Below, in pieces: positions 45,572 to 59,700 of a DNA stretch of 64,000 nucleotides. The DNA is from Hymenolepis diminuta (taxonomy: Eukaryota; Platyhelminthes; Cestoda; Cyclophyllidea; Hymenolepididae). How positions within the stretch are numbered: position 1 is the stretch's first letter; each line of letters opens with the position of its first letter. The stretch is taken from assembly GCA_900708905.1 (NCBI GenBank), contig CAADRB010000055.1, forward strand, positions 170,235 to 234,234. Direction: 5' to 3'. A model generated the notes under the pieces. The model ran no database searches and was not told the origin of the DNA. It saw nothing but the letters and a program-made list of their open reading frames with translations. The position numbers and the translations under genes were made by a program.

Positions 45572-48500
45572 GTGAGTATTTATTTTTAATTATTTATATA
45601 ATTTCAATAAAATATTATTTATAAATTAATTTACATTAGTAGTCAAGAAAAAAGAAATGTGGTATTTCTTTGAGTTAAATGTAGTGTTAAAATTTTGAAT
45701 AATTTTTTCTTTAATTCGCTCATTTGACAAAACATCATTTTTAACGTGAGCTTATTGCTCATTTCCCTAATGTTCGTTCATTTTGTAACAGAGGGCCTGC
45801 TAGTTTTCGCTTCATTAATCCACTCATTAAGATTGTGTTATATTTCAAAATCACTCTCTATGCAAGTACTAATTCATTAAAATTTTCTGAAATTAATTTA
45901 ATTGACCTATTTAATTAACCACATCAAGAAACTTATGGGATAAAAATATCGGTCACTGTGTGCATTGCGGTTAAATATTTTAAATTGATCTGAAATACTT
46001 ATTACTACATATGTTGAACGCAAAAAATGCATTAACATATTTATGAGTCTCGTTACTTAAAAGTCAAGTTGAACTGAGGATGCATAGACATTCCTAATAA
46101 TTTAAATGATTAACCTCGTCGGTTCGTGTGAAATATCTAAAATGAAAAGGATTTAAGAACAGGGCATTTATATCTAATTATAATAATCATAGTAAAAAAA
46201 TTTTGTGCAAACGATGAAAAAAATTAGTGTGATCTTATCAAGGATCGTTATATTAAGGATATCATAATACATACGCAACCGTGATTATATTAAATGCGCA
46301 ATTTTGGGCACTCATTGAAAACGGGTAAAGTATTTTCAGTTTAAGGTGTTAATAAACGGCCCTTTTTAAATGGCCGTGTTTTTACGTTTATCTAATAGAA
46401 ACGGCGTTCCTAATAACCGCATTGCGTGCCTCCACTGCGGCTGACAGTAGAGATCATATCACGAATCATAAAATTTCTCGTTGATAATTAAGATTTATTT
46501 TATAATATAACGATATATTATTATAACATTCATTCAGATTCCTATAATGTCCTTTTATCTCTGCTGGAATCGATGGCCCAAATTTTCGGCTAAAGGAAAG
46601 TGAAGTGTTAATTTTCATAATGCAACACAGAACTCATTTCTCTAAAGATGCGCTTGGGCAAACAGATTCGAGGTCGGCAATTGGAGCTTTAAATTTAGCG
46701 AAAAAAAGATTTTGATAAAGTTGTGGTTGTATGAGAGAAGAAGATCTCGAGCTTCGTAGACAATTTTTTTTCATTTGCCGCACCGACAGATTTAGTGATT
46801 GATTCTAGTCTTTGATGTGATTTAGAGTCGAAAGGGATTTTTATTATTTCAAAATGAAGAGTTTCCTAAGTTACCGCAAATCGAAATCATTTTGTGGATT
46901 AACATAGAAGAAGGTAAATCTTAACTCGTAGATTTGGTACATTTTTACATAATCTTATAATCTTTCTGCCAATATTAATGCTCAATATCCAGAGGAAAGC
47001 CATTAAATTAGGTTCCCATTTTCGATGATTTATTAGCAATCAGAAATCTTTTTCTGATTTTGGTTGAGGTAAATTCATATTTTTAGGAATTATTACCAAA
47101 CCACTTTAGGTATTATCAGCTTAATACGCAATGATCAACTCGTACATAAGCTCGAGGAACAAAAGTCACTCAGTAACCCGGAATTTAAATCCTGATATTT
47201 AAAATTAGGAATTCGAATGAAGACTGATTTAGGTAACCTGACTTTTTTCGCTGTTTCCGCTTAATTTCTCTTTGTATCCTTATGTGTTTACATGTTTCCG
47301 TTACAGTAATGTATTTGTTTAATTTAGCTTTGTTATTGGTAACCGAAGCAGTGATGACCGTAATATTCATCTATCTCCGTTTACTCCCTTGATTTTCTTA
47401 ACAAATTGAACTCAGTTAATTAAAATATTCTATATCAAACCCACCTAAAATATTTGATACCCAAGAGAACAAGGACTTTATTTAATTTTTTTCTTTATAT
47501 TTGTTTCCTTATAAGGCTATTTTTAACAAGAGAGTACATTAACTTTTATTTCATGAATGATCATCCTAGTTTCTGGTAAGCTTTTATTTTTATTATTCGC
47601 AATGAAGCAGGAAATATAACAATTTTAATCTTGGAAATGTATCAGAACACGGATGATAATAAAATGGTCTAATGAGAGGAAAATGGGAGCAGCTGAGTAC
47701 AGAAACGAATGGGAAGAAGATAAATTTTAAATTAATCAGACTTATTTGTTAGAGCTAAAACTCACAGCTTTCAGCTAACGGTAAACAATCGCAGTTTTTA
47801 GAGATCCAGAAAGCTGGGACTGGAGTAAAGCAGAATTTATTAAATTGCAACAACTAAAAATCGAGAAAGAAAGAGGAACGGGGAGAGAGAGAGAGAAAGG
47901 GAGCACCGCTAGTTTTGTAATCGACGTGTTGTTGGATTTTGCAGGTAAAACTGAGTTACAGCTAATCAATATTTTCAAACTGTGACTACTGAAGAATGGG
48001 GTTTTGATAGCAATTTTTAAAGTTTGTTAAATTTATTGAATGATCATGTTAACTCAAAAAATTAACATCCTCCGTACAATTCCTGTGAAGAACTACTTTA
48101 CCAGTTATTTAAAAAATAAAGGTAAATAAAAGTGATTGCGTAAATGTATTGAAACTTCATTTGGGATAAATTGTGGACCAAATTCGAAGCTTCAATGTGA
48201 AAAAGTCTTTATGTGAATTTGAATCTGATGTACATTCACATATTATTATATTTATGTAGTTTTGTCTGCTTTTAATTAATGTTGAAATGAGACTTTAAGT
48301 CATTATTGGGTAAGTTGTTAGGTTCCTTGAGTTGCTAATCTAGGATCATATTAGGAGAATTCCGTTCCCTCCTAAACATAATGTATCTTTATTTACATAT
48401 AGTGCATAAAAATAAAATATTAGAACAGAGGGTGACTGTGAATATGGGAGTGGCGTCACTATAGTTTAAATATAGTCCATTCTTTGCGCTTGCTTTTTTC

Positions 48501-49198
48501 TGTTGTAAGACGAAATTAAAATGGTTTGCCAAAGGCGGAAATAGGGAATAAGAGCAAACATTGCAAGCCTTCGCTCTTGACAGGAGACATATTGTGCTAT
48601 TTTAACTCTAAAAAATATCTACTCTAACCGAAAATAGTAACGCTCGCCAAAATTGTAAATCCAAACTTTAAACTAATTTCTAATGCTAATGTTAAAGTTT
48701 GTACTGACCTAATGTATTTGTTATACCTTTTACAACATCAAAGTTATGAGCAAGTATTTATTTTAATTATTTGATTTTAACACAGTTAAAGAATAAGCCC
48801 TAATTTACAGAGGATTGCGGAAGGGGAACGTTTAGATAAATAACTGTATAGAATTTCTGGTCTTCTGAAAGAACTGGAGAATCTGTAGGGAGTAAACATT
48901 TTGGCTTTCAGTATTCATTATCTGTATTCATTCATCAGTAAAATCCCACAGAGAACGTTACGTTAGGGTTTTAATATATTTTAATAGAATATATTAATAA
49001 TAATAATAAAATAATTATTCTTTCTCCGATAAATGGACTGCTTAAATATATCTAAAACTCTCTTAAATTATCTCTTAGTGTGCTATAACGAAGTAATTAA
49101 AAAATCTGAAGCAATTATGATGTAGATAATATGATAATTTCCAAGCCCAATTTGAAAAGCGTTTTCCAACGCTCATCTTATGTGGAGAGTTGTGTCAT
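45572..49198. other. intronic or intergenic AT-rich DNA
   Basis: No exon or element supported. A short GA-rich tract (GGGAGAGAGAGAGAGAAAGGG) lies at 47880-47900. Confidence 0.4.
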
Positions 49199-49346
49199 GG
49201 AACCTCCCTGGTAGGAGATTTGAATTCTGTTACCCAATATATTAACCCGTCCTAACTAGTGAGGTTGGCCATTCCGCTCACCGGACGTTCGCTGATGGAC
49301 ATCAATTCCGTGAGAGACGTGCAACCTGATCACTGCGCCACCGATA
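49199..49346 (-). repeat. tRNA-derived SINE-like element
   Basis: Read on the minus strand, GGTGGCGCAGTGATCAGG (A-box-like, at 49344-49327) starts a block markedly less AT-rich than its surroundings. About 100 bases further is AATTCAAATCTCC, which resembles a degenerate tRNA B box. The A-to-B distance is larger than in a tRNA, so this is a tRNA-headed retroposon or a relic with an insertion, not a tRNA gene. Confidence 0.4.
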
Positions 49347-52300
49347 TAAAGATAATGACAAAATGTTCCGATCGGAGGTTCATTTAAACCAATTTCTTGG
49401 CCAAATCCAATAAATAGAGTGAGGGTCAACAGGGAAACGAAATATATGGAATTAAACTATCGCTTAATAGATTAATTTTAATGTTGCTTTTAGCCCAAAT
49501 TGTGAATCACTTCTGAAATTACTATTTTCGCTAATCTTCCTTTTCAGTGCACATTAGAGTAGCACTTTAAAAGTCACATCGAATTAGAAGTAGAGATATT
49601 TCCTTACAAACGTAAGGTTAATACGAACAGCAACAATACAAAACAACAGCCTTTCTCAAAAATCAAGAGTTGAGAAGGATCACATGTATAATGAACAACT
49701 ATTTAGGGATGAGAAGAGGAAACGATCATGGAATTAAAAAAGGAAGGGACTAAGTGCGATTTCTATAGAAAGGCACATTATGTTACACTTAGAATAGTGG
49801 ACTGTTCTGCATTCTGTGTTCGTTATATAAGCGACCAAAAAGTCTGACAATTTGGACAGCTTAGGGTTATAAGTCAAAATGTGCGTTGTTCAGAAGGATA
49901 TGTGATATATTTTAAGAGAAATTAAGCCGACGGCTTTAATGTCTCACAAAATGATTGAATTTTTTATGCATTTTCTGTCTTAACAACGATTTTGTTACAG
50001 CAGAAATGATGATAAACTACTTTCCTTGAATTTATATTCTGAATTAGTACAATGGGAAAGTTTGGATGTTCGTTAAACTTTAAAGCTTTATTTTGTCTTG
50101 TTAATTTAATATGGTAATATTTTAAGTTGGACTAAATAATTTTAGCTGGTATTATCTATTTAATCAAAAACAATTTATATCTGGATACCTAAACAGACTG
50201 CAGTTAGGTTTACTTGATTATGTATAAATTTTAACGTTTTATCATTTATAATAAATCCGTTTCATTATTGTTTTCGTTTTATTATTTGAAAACCAATTCG
50301 TTGTCTTGTTGACAAGCGATAAAATACGTACTTTTTAAAGTAAATTACGATGGAAGAATTTAGTCTGAGAGAGTAAAATATACTCAGTAAAAATTTATTT
50401 TTTACTTATATGTTACGAGCATTCTGCCAAAGGGTTGGTTTTATTATCACAAAATTCATCCATTTTAGCCAATGAATATATGAAAAACTCACAGTTTCAT
50501 TTGATAATAGTAGAATGTATGCATTCGGAATCGATCAAGGCATCAAAATTTATTGGTTACACAGCTATTTATTTATTTAATATCTACCATAGTTACAAGA
50601 CCTGCCCCTTGTCAACTGCGAATATGGATGCAGCTCGTTGACTTATTACTGAATACGGGCACAAGTAACCATGCAATGGAGTGGCTGATATCGCTACTTA
50701 AAGATAAACAGGACTCCTAAAAATGAAGTTCAAATAAAATGACGAAAGAAGGTAATGACGTTAAGTAGCAACATTTATAACATCACAAAGGGAGCTTTTT
50801 ATCTTCTAGTCCTTTTATCTGATTAATAATTAAAATGCCCGTTTATTTATAATCTGGCGTAATAATTAGAGAAGCGGTTGAATGGATCAATATTATCAGA
50901 TTGGGGGAGGTAAGCGACATTTAAAGCTCATGCTTGAAACTTATTTACTATTTACATCATGTTTGTGTTTAAGTATCACTACTAATACTATTCCATTACG
51001 ACATATTATCGCCTTCCATAACCTGATTTTGATCTTTCACGAATTGTTTTCTTATTAGCGAGGTTTTACGTACTTCCGCATTTCATGAAATTAGGGAGGA
51101 ATTTGCAGTCATTGAAAATTACTGCACTCAAAATTAAACCTTTTCCCTTATACGAAATAGCCACAAATTTCAGAACTCAATAATAGCACGGTAGGCCTCA
51201 TTCTAAAATTATGCAAGGCAACAACCCTTTGATTTAACACATTTTAACAGATATACAAATTTTAGAATTAATTAACAATAAATTGTTAATCTTCTTTTTC
51301 CTGGATAAAGATTATTTATTTTCATAAGCATTTACAGTAATTAAAAACATTTTTCCTCAACATTTGCACTACAGTTCTTGAGAAAGTAAAACTTATTTAG
51401 TGGAGTCTTTTATTAGCAATAGACTTGATCCATCATTAGCTTTCTCTATATTTCATGGAATTTGCCATGGGAAATTTGTTTGTTTTCTTTAAAGTAAATA
51501 AAAGTGATGCAGCATTAGAAAACAAGGTCTAAGAGTTTCATGCAGGTAAATATTTGAAGTAGTTAATAAATAATATTCTTAATCTTAGAGCATTTGAAAT
51601 ATTTATCTGGTACAAACTCTTCAACGGTAGAAATTGTGTTATTGTTTAAAATTAAAGAAATTTTTTAAAAATGATCTTAGAGAAAAAAAACATTATTTTG
51701 TTAATTTGATTATTTGATATGTATCGCAATTCCATCCAGTGGCTTTGGATCGATTGGTTTCGTAAAAATTGCTGCTTTATATTTTGTGTTTTTCCTATAT
51801 TTTGGTTGTAAATAGCAGAAAATCGCTACATTGAGTTGAATAATTTAGGGAGATTGAGCTAAAATGAATAAGAAACACTTAGCACATGGAGGAAATCGCT
51901 ATTGCGTTTAGAAAAGGGAGCAAGAACGGGAAATGATTTATTTTCTATGTAGTGGCTTTATTTGTAAGGCAGAAAAATGGTAGAAATTTGACTGTAAGTG
52001 ATTTTATCAGATCTGCATTCCCACAATGCCGGATGAGAAATGCAGTAGGAAGGCACATCCTTGAGAATTCTGCAGTCTTCCAGGAAAAATTTTTTACGAC
52101 AAATAATGCAAGTGATTTATTTTTGTGTATAATTGCAAATCTCTTGCAGTCGGTACTACTTTTTTTATTTGTAACTTTTTAAATATATTATATTTTTAAA
52201 TATAATATATATTATATATTTTGTAAGGACGATGTAAAATCTTTTACAAATATTACGAGTTAACAGAGTTTGGCTCAAATACTGTACCAGCTGGTTGCAT

Positions 52301-52348
52301 AAATATAAGCTTGGGTTCGCATATTTTCTTCTTTCTTCGCGTTTTTAG
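49347..52348. other. intronic or intergenic AT-rich DNA
   Basis: No gene supported. The ORF at 51952-52182 follows an acceptor-like TTTCTATGTAG and contains an internal GTAAGT, so a short exon is conceivable but unproven. An AT-only palindromic tract lies at 52180-52220. Confidence 0.35.
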
Positions 52349-52626
52349 GACGATCTAACATTGATCTTATGCTAAATGCACTTCTTAAGAGTGTGTGGGT
52401 TTCAAATGCTATGGTGCGACCAAATACGGAAATAAACCAAACGGTCAACTCCCCTCCCTTTCTAGAATTCTTGGAAAACTCAGTGCTCCCGGATTGTCCT
52501 GATTTCATTAAATGCGTATTCTTGACCCCTCCCCTGTTTCATACTTCATTGGACTCGCTTGTTACTCCTCCTTATTCAGATGCTCTCCTTCGGCAAGAAG
52601 TTGTCGAAATTTGCCATGGACAATAA
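52349..52626 (+). CDS. possible terminal exon, unrecognised
   Basis: The acceptor CGTTTTTAG (ending 52348), preceded by a CTTCTTTCTTC tract, opens a phase-1 frame of 92 codons ending TAA at 52626. The composition is unlike the surrounding AT-rich DNA. The peptide contains RSNIDLMLNALLKSVW, PPFLEFLENSVLPDCPDF and SLVTPPYSDALLRQEVV. It is on the same strand as the 45245 and 62953 exons but in a different phase. It would need an extra exon, or would be an alternative 3' end, or belong to another gene. No family recognised. Confidence 0.45.
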
Positions 52627-53761
52627 TAGTTACAATGCTCTTCAACTACGTTTGTTATTGGAATGAAAATTCATTTTTAATGGTTACTTGAAAGTCAAAA
52701 GTACTAACTGAAGTTAAAGGAAGTGCTGGATCACAGGCAAAACAAAATTCCCTACATTGTATCTGCTGCCTAGCGATCTCAGCAAAATAATTTTGAATAA
52801 TTTGAATAACCAAACTGCTTTTAATCTTTGCTATTTATCATATTGCTACTCTGAAAAAGTCAATGTTTGATGTAACCAATTTCCTGTAATTTAGTCTGTG
52901 AGAAAGGAAATTCGAATGAGAAAATTGTTTTCAAAAATCTTTTTTAACACAGGCTAATGTAAGATTAATATATTAATAATTATCTAATTAAAGGTCTACG
53001 AATATCTAAAAATAGCGCTCAGCCGACAAGAATGAAGCAAGAAAAATCTTTAACTTCCTTGATAAAGTATAAAATGCCTCCTAAATACAAAAATATCAAA
53101 GCTAAATTGTGCTTAATTGTCTAATTTAATTTAATGATATCTCCTTTACAAAGAGAAAAAGCATTGCCCAATGAGCATAGTATGTATGAGCATTAAAATA
53201 AGAAAGGCGGTTTTCTTCAATGAGAATATTTATCCTATAACTTTACTAAGAAATGCGATATTAAGTAAACTTTGTCTATGTCAAAGAAATGTGACATTTT
53301 TTACAATTTTCCTGAAAGTAAAGGTGCTTTGGGATGATGTATGAATAACAGATCTCTTAATAAGCAGATAGGAATAATAATGTCTACTCAATTTCAATGA
53401 ATAAATTCGAATCTGAAAATGTCTTGAAGGTCACTGTATATCAAGTCAGCAGAATGGCTGTGTTTTCGATAATAATTTTAGGAAGGACATACCTTGAATT
53501 CACATGAAATGAGAAGCACATGCTTATTTATTGTCTTTTTTGAAATTTTAACCGACGTAAATGATTTTCTACCATGATTTAGCATAAATCGGTCAGTAAA
53601 GAATTGGTTTTTAAAAAAAGCTGACAACCTGACACATTTTAAGTAATGGGTGTAATATGAATTATCTACCGCTTGTTATTCTTTTTATTTTGAATTAAGG
53701 CCAAGCCAAGGTATACCCTTTTCCAGTTATTTAATTATAAAAGATCATTTAAACGTGCCAA

Positions 53762-53789
53762 ACTATGGTTTAAATTTGTAAACCATAGT
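53762..53789. repeat. perfect 11-bp inverted repeat (hairpin)
   Basis: ACTATGGTTTA (53762-53772) and TAAACCATAGT (53779-53789) are exact reverse complements separated by 6 bases. No U-rich tail or gene end is associated with it. Confidence 0.6.
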
Positions 53790-56700
53790 GGTTTACTTAT
53801 CATGTAGATCTGTAATTATTATCATTAAGCATATACTCATGAAACTCTACTTATCTCAACGCTTAAAATGAAAAATATCCCCAAAGTTTGATCAACACTT
53901 CATTATTTGCTTAGAAAAGTCCCCTACAATCAGCTTTTTTTTATCCATAGGCAAACGAGCTCTATGAAATATTTTCTGTTGCAGTTTGGCTAAAGAATGG
54001 AAAGATTGAACTTATCAGTCCATTTTACTGAATTGTTTCAATTTGAATGATCGACAAGGCACTGTCACTTTTTCAACGAACTTCTTTCGTCTACTTATCG
54101 TGACAGTATTCTATTTGACAAGATATTAATTTCCTAAATAATCGTTAATCTTCTTTATGCAAATTTGCTTTTTCATATTCTTCGGTAGATAAGGTAACTT
54201 ATTAATTTGGTAGTTATCAAAAAATTAAACTTGCTTTTCATTGTAGACATATTTCCTAACTTTTCACGATGATTTGTTGGTAGTAAGAAAACGGAAATAT
54301 TGTCTCATATCAAAAATTTAATTGGATAATATATTGTAAAGTATTTGCTCCTTTTCTCTAAGTGATCATCACTATTCCGAATGTTATATTAAGAGATATA
54401 GTGAATAGATCTGCCTATAATCAAAGTCCTTTGTAAGTTGAATGTATTTTAATTTATGTTTTAAATTTCTTTCCTTAAGGGGCTTTTTTAACTTGGTTTT
54501 TTAATCTCCCTTGCTTTTCTCAAGAAACGAAACTGATTTTGTGAACAAAATCCTAGTTTCCTGGCTAAAAATAGCCTTTAAATACCTTGGATCCTTCTTT
54601 TGGAGTTAATTTGTTCCCCGAAGAAACAAAACGGAATCTTTTTCAGTTCCTAATAGGGAAAATCTTGACCTGGATCAACTTTTTAAATGCATTATATAAT
54701 AGAATTTATATAAACTAAACTCTATATTAATTAAACGAAGTTGGATTTTGAATCAATTTGTGTTTTTTTTCAATGTAAATAAATAATATTGTTTGATTTA
54801 TAGAAGCTATTATCAACATAGGTTGGGTAATTGTTTTATGCAGAAATACAAATTATGTCACATATTTACGGCGTTATTCTACTAATCGTTCTCCGTTTCA
54901 TAGTTTGCATCACTCAACTAATATCTTACAATAGAAAAAGTAAATATAACTGTCATTGGCTTTGTAAATAAAAAAGAACTATGATAATTTTTTCAAGCTG
55001 TCTCCAAAATGATTATTCTTAAATGATTTCTCTGCCATTTTACTCTTAATCGTTCCATTATATGACAACTACTTCTAATTAGAATGAACATGCGCTAACA
55101 CGATATTTTCCTAATAATAAAATGAACGTTGCTGAGGATTTAAATAATGTTTAATTTTTATTTATTCCCTTAAATTTGAAACTAACATTCTAATAAACGA
55201 TGGTTAACCCTTTCTATGACTTATGATACAGTGTTGGCCACTAAGTACATATTTTTCGTTTTTTCTGAAAGGAATGAAAAAATAAGCAAAGTATTTTGGA
55301 ATTTTGCAAATATGTCTTAAAGAAAAATCGAAAATATAGTAAATTATAGAAAAATCTTCAAACTTAGTTGTATTCTCCTTTTTAATTTCATATTTTGAAC
55401 TTGGTTCACTTTAATCTAAATAACTGAACTTTCAACAATCAATTTATCAAATATAACTTCCATGAGAGTTGGCGCAAATGTTTTTACTGATGCTCCATTT
55501 CAGTTGAGCAACTTCTTTCTAGTTTTTTAAAGGGGGCTGAGCAATTAAGAACCTCCTTTCTTTTCTCAATTCCTCTATTCTGTGCTTCTCTTTACGGCTT
55601 ACTGGCCATCTTATTTCATTTCTCTTTATAATCCATGACTCAATAATCCATTTTACAATAATGTACACAGTGTATTTGTTTATGATTTATAGAGCTAAGA
55701 TAAAACTATTACGATGTAAGCAGAAGTAAATCCTAATTTACGCTCTGATTTGACTAACTTAACAGCGAATGCATCTTTTCAGGGTTTATTTAAAGTAATC
55801 CGAGTATTTGGCAATATTTTTTCCCCCTCGTCCTTATTAAGCCACCTTTCTCTCTTATCCTCCAATTAAGTATACTTTTCTTTAAAACTAACTTTTGTTT
55901 CTGGTTGTTAAACATATTTTATGTCATTTTTTAGAAATGCACATAGTTTCCTAATCCACAACAAATTGTTATCAAGGTGTCGAAATGGAATAGGCATTTA
56001 ATATTATGGACTGAAGGCTGGTCGTCTAATTTCCTCCTCATTTAACATTCCTCCTCTAAAATTCTTTTTCAAGTAAAATAAGTTGTGGTCCTCTGTGGTA
56101 CATACTTTTCTCCTTTGAAGACCGACCTCCATCACTTTTTAGAAACGCGCGTGATGCTCTAATCTTATTTACAAAAGTAACTTTAGTAAACGTGTCACAT
56201 TTATTGAGAACTACCATAAAAATTGCTACTATGTAAGCTAAAGTAAGTTCATGTTCTTGTCCTTTTCTAACTAATCGAGAAACAACTATGTCTTTCCAGG
56301 GAGCAGAGCACAAGTTTACCCACTCAGTCAAATTTTGGTGATGGTAGTAAGGTGACAAGAAAGCGCATGACTGCCACCTAGTTAGTTATTTACGGAAACT
56401 CTGCACAAGGGGTAGAAGTCAGCAGCTGAAACATTCTCTAAACGTAAAGCCTTGGCCAAACGCAGTTTGTAGTAGCTAAATTTAGTCCCTCCATACCCTT
56501 TACAACGCTTGGCGATTTTCTATGCCCTAGTTTTTTGGGTGCGCGCGCTCAAAAGTGCGAACGTCGTAGTACGGCCTCATTGGTCGAAAATGAGGCCTTT
56601 CTCTCTAACCCCGCACTCACTAATTTACTTCCCAGACTATTTACGTAATCTACGTGCTAGCCAACCATGTAAGCAGAGAATGGAAAGGAGGAAGTTTGAG

Positions 56701-59700
56701 AATTAGAATTTAGATTTAGGGAAATGACGAAGACAAAAAGGAGATACAAAAATATCTGACATACATTTAGACTATGCTGGTATTAAACCTACAGAGGGAA
56801 TCAGGCTTCTAAAATTATGACAATTTTGACAAGCGAGTTGCTCAAAACTCTGCATAAGGGTATAATTTTTTAAAAATCTATATTTTAAGCATAGAATCAC
56901 CCAAATGCAGTCATAGTACTATGTAAATCAACTTAATTTGTACATAATTTTAGAAAATTTGGATTTGTGACATCAGAGGTCCAAGCCTAGTATTTATATT
57001 CACGCAGTGTATGAACATGGCCTTAAAATTAACTGAATCTAGTGTTCAAATTAAATTACCCAAATTAGTACTAGCGATAAATTAAAAATCCTTCTCCTTT
57101 AGCTTCTTTTCTACAACCTCGGGATTTTAATCTTGTAGAATCTTTAAGCATTTTTCCGCATATGAGGGTATTATATCAGTGTGAAAGTGGAAATATTTGC
57201 TTGTATATTGCAAACCCTTAGAAGAAGTTTGCGTAATTAGGGCATTTTTTAATGCTTCTTGATACTGCATCCGGATTACCAATTCAGTGTTCAAGATATT
57301 TATCTATAAATTTTTTCATGATTAGACGAAATGATGATATATCAAGTGACCCCAAGTTTAAATAAGAAAAAAAGCTTACTTGAATTGATACTTGTATGTT
57401 AAAAGTTCGGAAAATTAAAATATTTACAAATGAATGTTTGATTCCATTGAGGTTAATGCACATTTAAATGAAAGAAACAAACTGGGACACAGTCATAAGG
57501 ATCAGAACGAAAAATTGCTTCAACAGGATATCTCCGATCAGAACCAGTCTCCTCGCGGGGCACGACAGAAACAATAATGATTTTCCGACTCAAAGTAGAC
57601 TTAATTTGAATTGGTCTATGTATAGCTTTTTTTCAAATTTCGAATCCTAGCGATTTGTTATCGCTTTTCTAGTATGTTATTCTTAGAACATTTCATAAAC
57701 TACAAAAAAGGTAATTGTAAACGCTTTTGAACAAAGATATATGGATTGAAAGGATTTTAAAAAATGCTGGAGAAACAGTCAAGCTGAAAAATCGACAACA
57801 GAAATTCCCAGATCAAGAATGCACAGTCGAGAGGGAACAAGAACGTGTTGAACAACAATAATTAAAAGTCAAGAGAGTTAGAGGCCAGGAAGAAGGAGAT
57901 GAAGGCGATTCAAGGAATTAGACGGAAAGGGGGAGAGAGCGCAAGAGCTGAGCTATTGCACTGCGTATTTGAAATTAAAAGGCAAGAACCTGATTTACTT
58001 CAACAGAGATGTGTAAACATCGATATCCTGGAATCGCAATTGCATCGGGTAGAAAAGAGCGAAGAAGGGGGATATTGCGGCGAATATATTGGGCTTAAGC
58101 AATCATCAAAATATTACAATACTTTCATATAAAAGAGTTTAAATTAACATGTGGTTCGAAAACCCAATTTTGAAAAACGTTAAGCCAAAAATTCATCAAA
58201 AATATAGAGTCGTTTTGTTTTTATTACTCAAGTTTTTCTTTAATTATTTTATTTCAAATATTAAATTTACATATTTGCCATGGAAATAAATTTTATCAGC
58301 AATTATTTTTTAATATTGATGAGTATTTATCTAAAAGGTCAGTTAATTTTGGGTATTTTCTGCTTCACTTAAATTTAAAATTCGTTTTTTTATAAGTGAA
58401 CCTCTTCAAGTGTTCATGACAGCTTTTAGAAAATCGTTGAAAGGTGATAATTCACTTATGGTTTCCCTGAAGAATCACCCCAATTAGCTTCTAAACAGGC
58501 TTGACAAAATTTTAAAGTCAATTTCGTCTGTCACACCTATTTTTATGTCCTTTTCAGCTGAACTTTTAAAATCTAGAATCCAATTTCAAGTCAATTAAGT
58601 ACTTTTAAATTCCACTTTTTAATCGTCTCAGTTCAGGTATAGTTAGTTTTAATTTGTCAATGTAATTTGAAATAGAAATACCAAAATATTGTGAATAACA
58701 TTGAGATATTTGTTATTTGATACGCATGAAGTGAGTACATTGGAAATTTCTATGAACATTATAAAATAGAGGCTTCTTTTATCGTTGATTCGTGATTCAA
58801 AATATCTGAAAATGTTTACTTCCCTCAAATAACTTATTGATTATGACGGAGGGCAAAACAATGCTCCTCATTTTCATTTAAAGTAAATATCTTTCAAATA
58901 ATTTTTACGGAGTGTTATTTATGAATTTAGAGAAGGACGAAAATGATAGATCACGTCAATTTGGTTATCATTTCGGTAATCGCTGCAGTTTGTACATCGG
59001 TGAGTCAGCGATTATTGTGATATAAATTATATCCACTAGCGGGTCTAACACTGCGGGTTAAATTCCCTAAATTTTGCATTAATACTTCTTCAGGGAGAAG
59101 GCTTTATTCTATAAACGTGTCGTATTTTAGATCTACGTTAATAAACTCTTCTCCGTGATGGTAATTTAGAGTTATGTAAAATACTCAAGCAGTTGTGTAT
59201 TAGTTCAATTACTTTAAATAATTGATATGTCTGGTTGAGGTTGGTCAACTCGTTGACCATTTATTTCGTATATTTCTCAGTCTTAGAAAAAAGATCCGCG
59301 TTTATTTGGAGTAATTAAAGATAATACAAAATGGGTAAATTTATTTTATTAAAGTATCAACGGACTTTTCTTTTTAGTAGTAGGAAAGCGCATTTATTTG
59401 TTCACTTTTGATTATATTCTAAAAATAAGTACAAATAATTTTTAAAATGTACATATTTCTTGTGGGAGAGATTAAAAACTTAATTAAATAGATGGGCCGG
59501 AAAAAATTCTGTTTTTTTTAGATATCAATCTGATTTTTTTTATGTCAACGCGATTTAAGTTGCTTTTTCTGTCATTTCAAAATTTTGACAAACATGTTCA
59601 AGGTGGACAAGACAAATGGATATCTTTAAAAAATTCTCATCCAAAACCTATTTTGTATTTTTAATATTTTTAATATTGATTTCAGTATGAAGGTCAATAA

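Noticed and set aside
57899..58132. Charged plus-strand ORF, considered as coiled-coil or gag-like
   Set aside because: Stops just upstream in frame, no motif, purine-rich DNA explains the charge.
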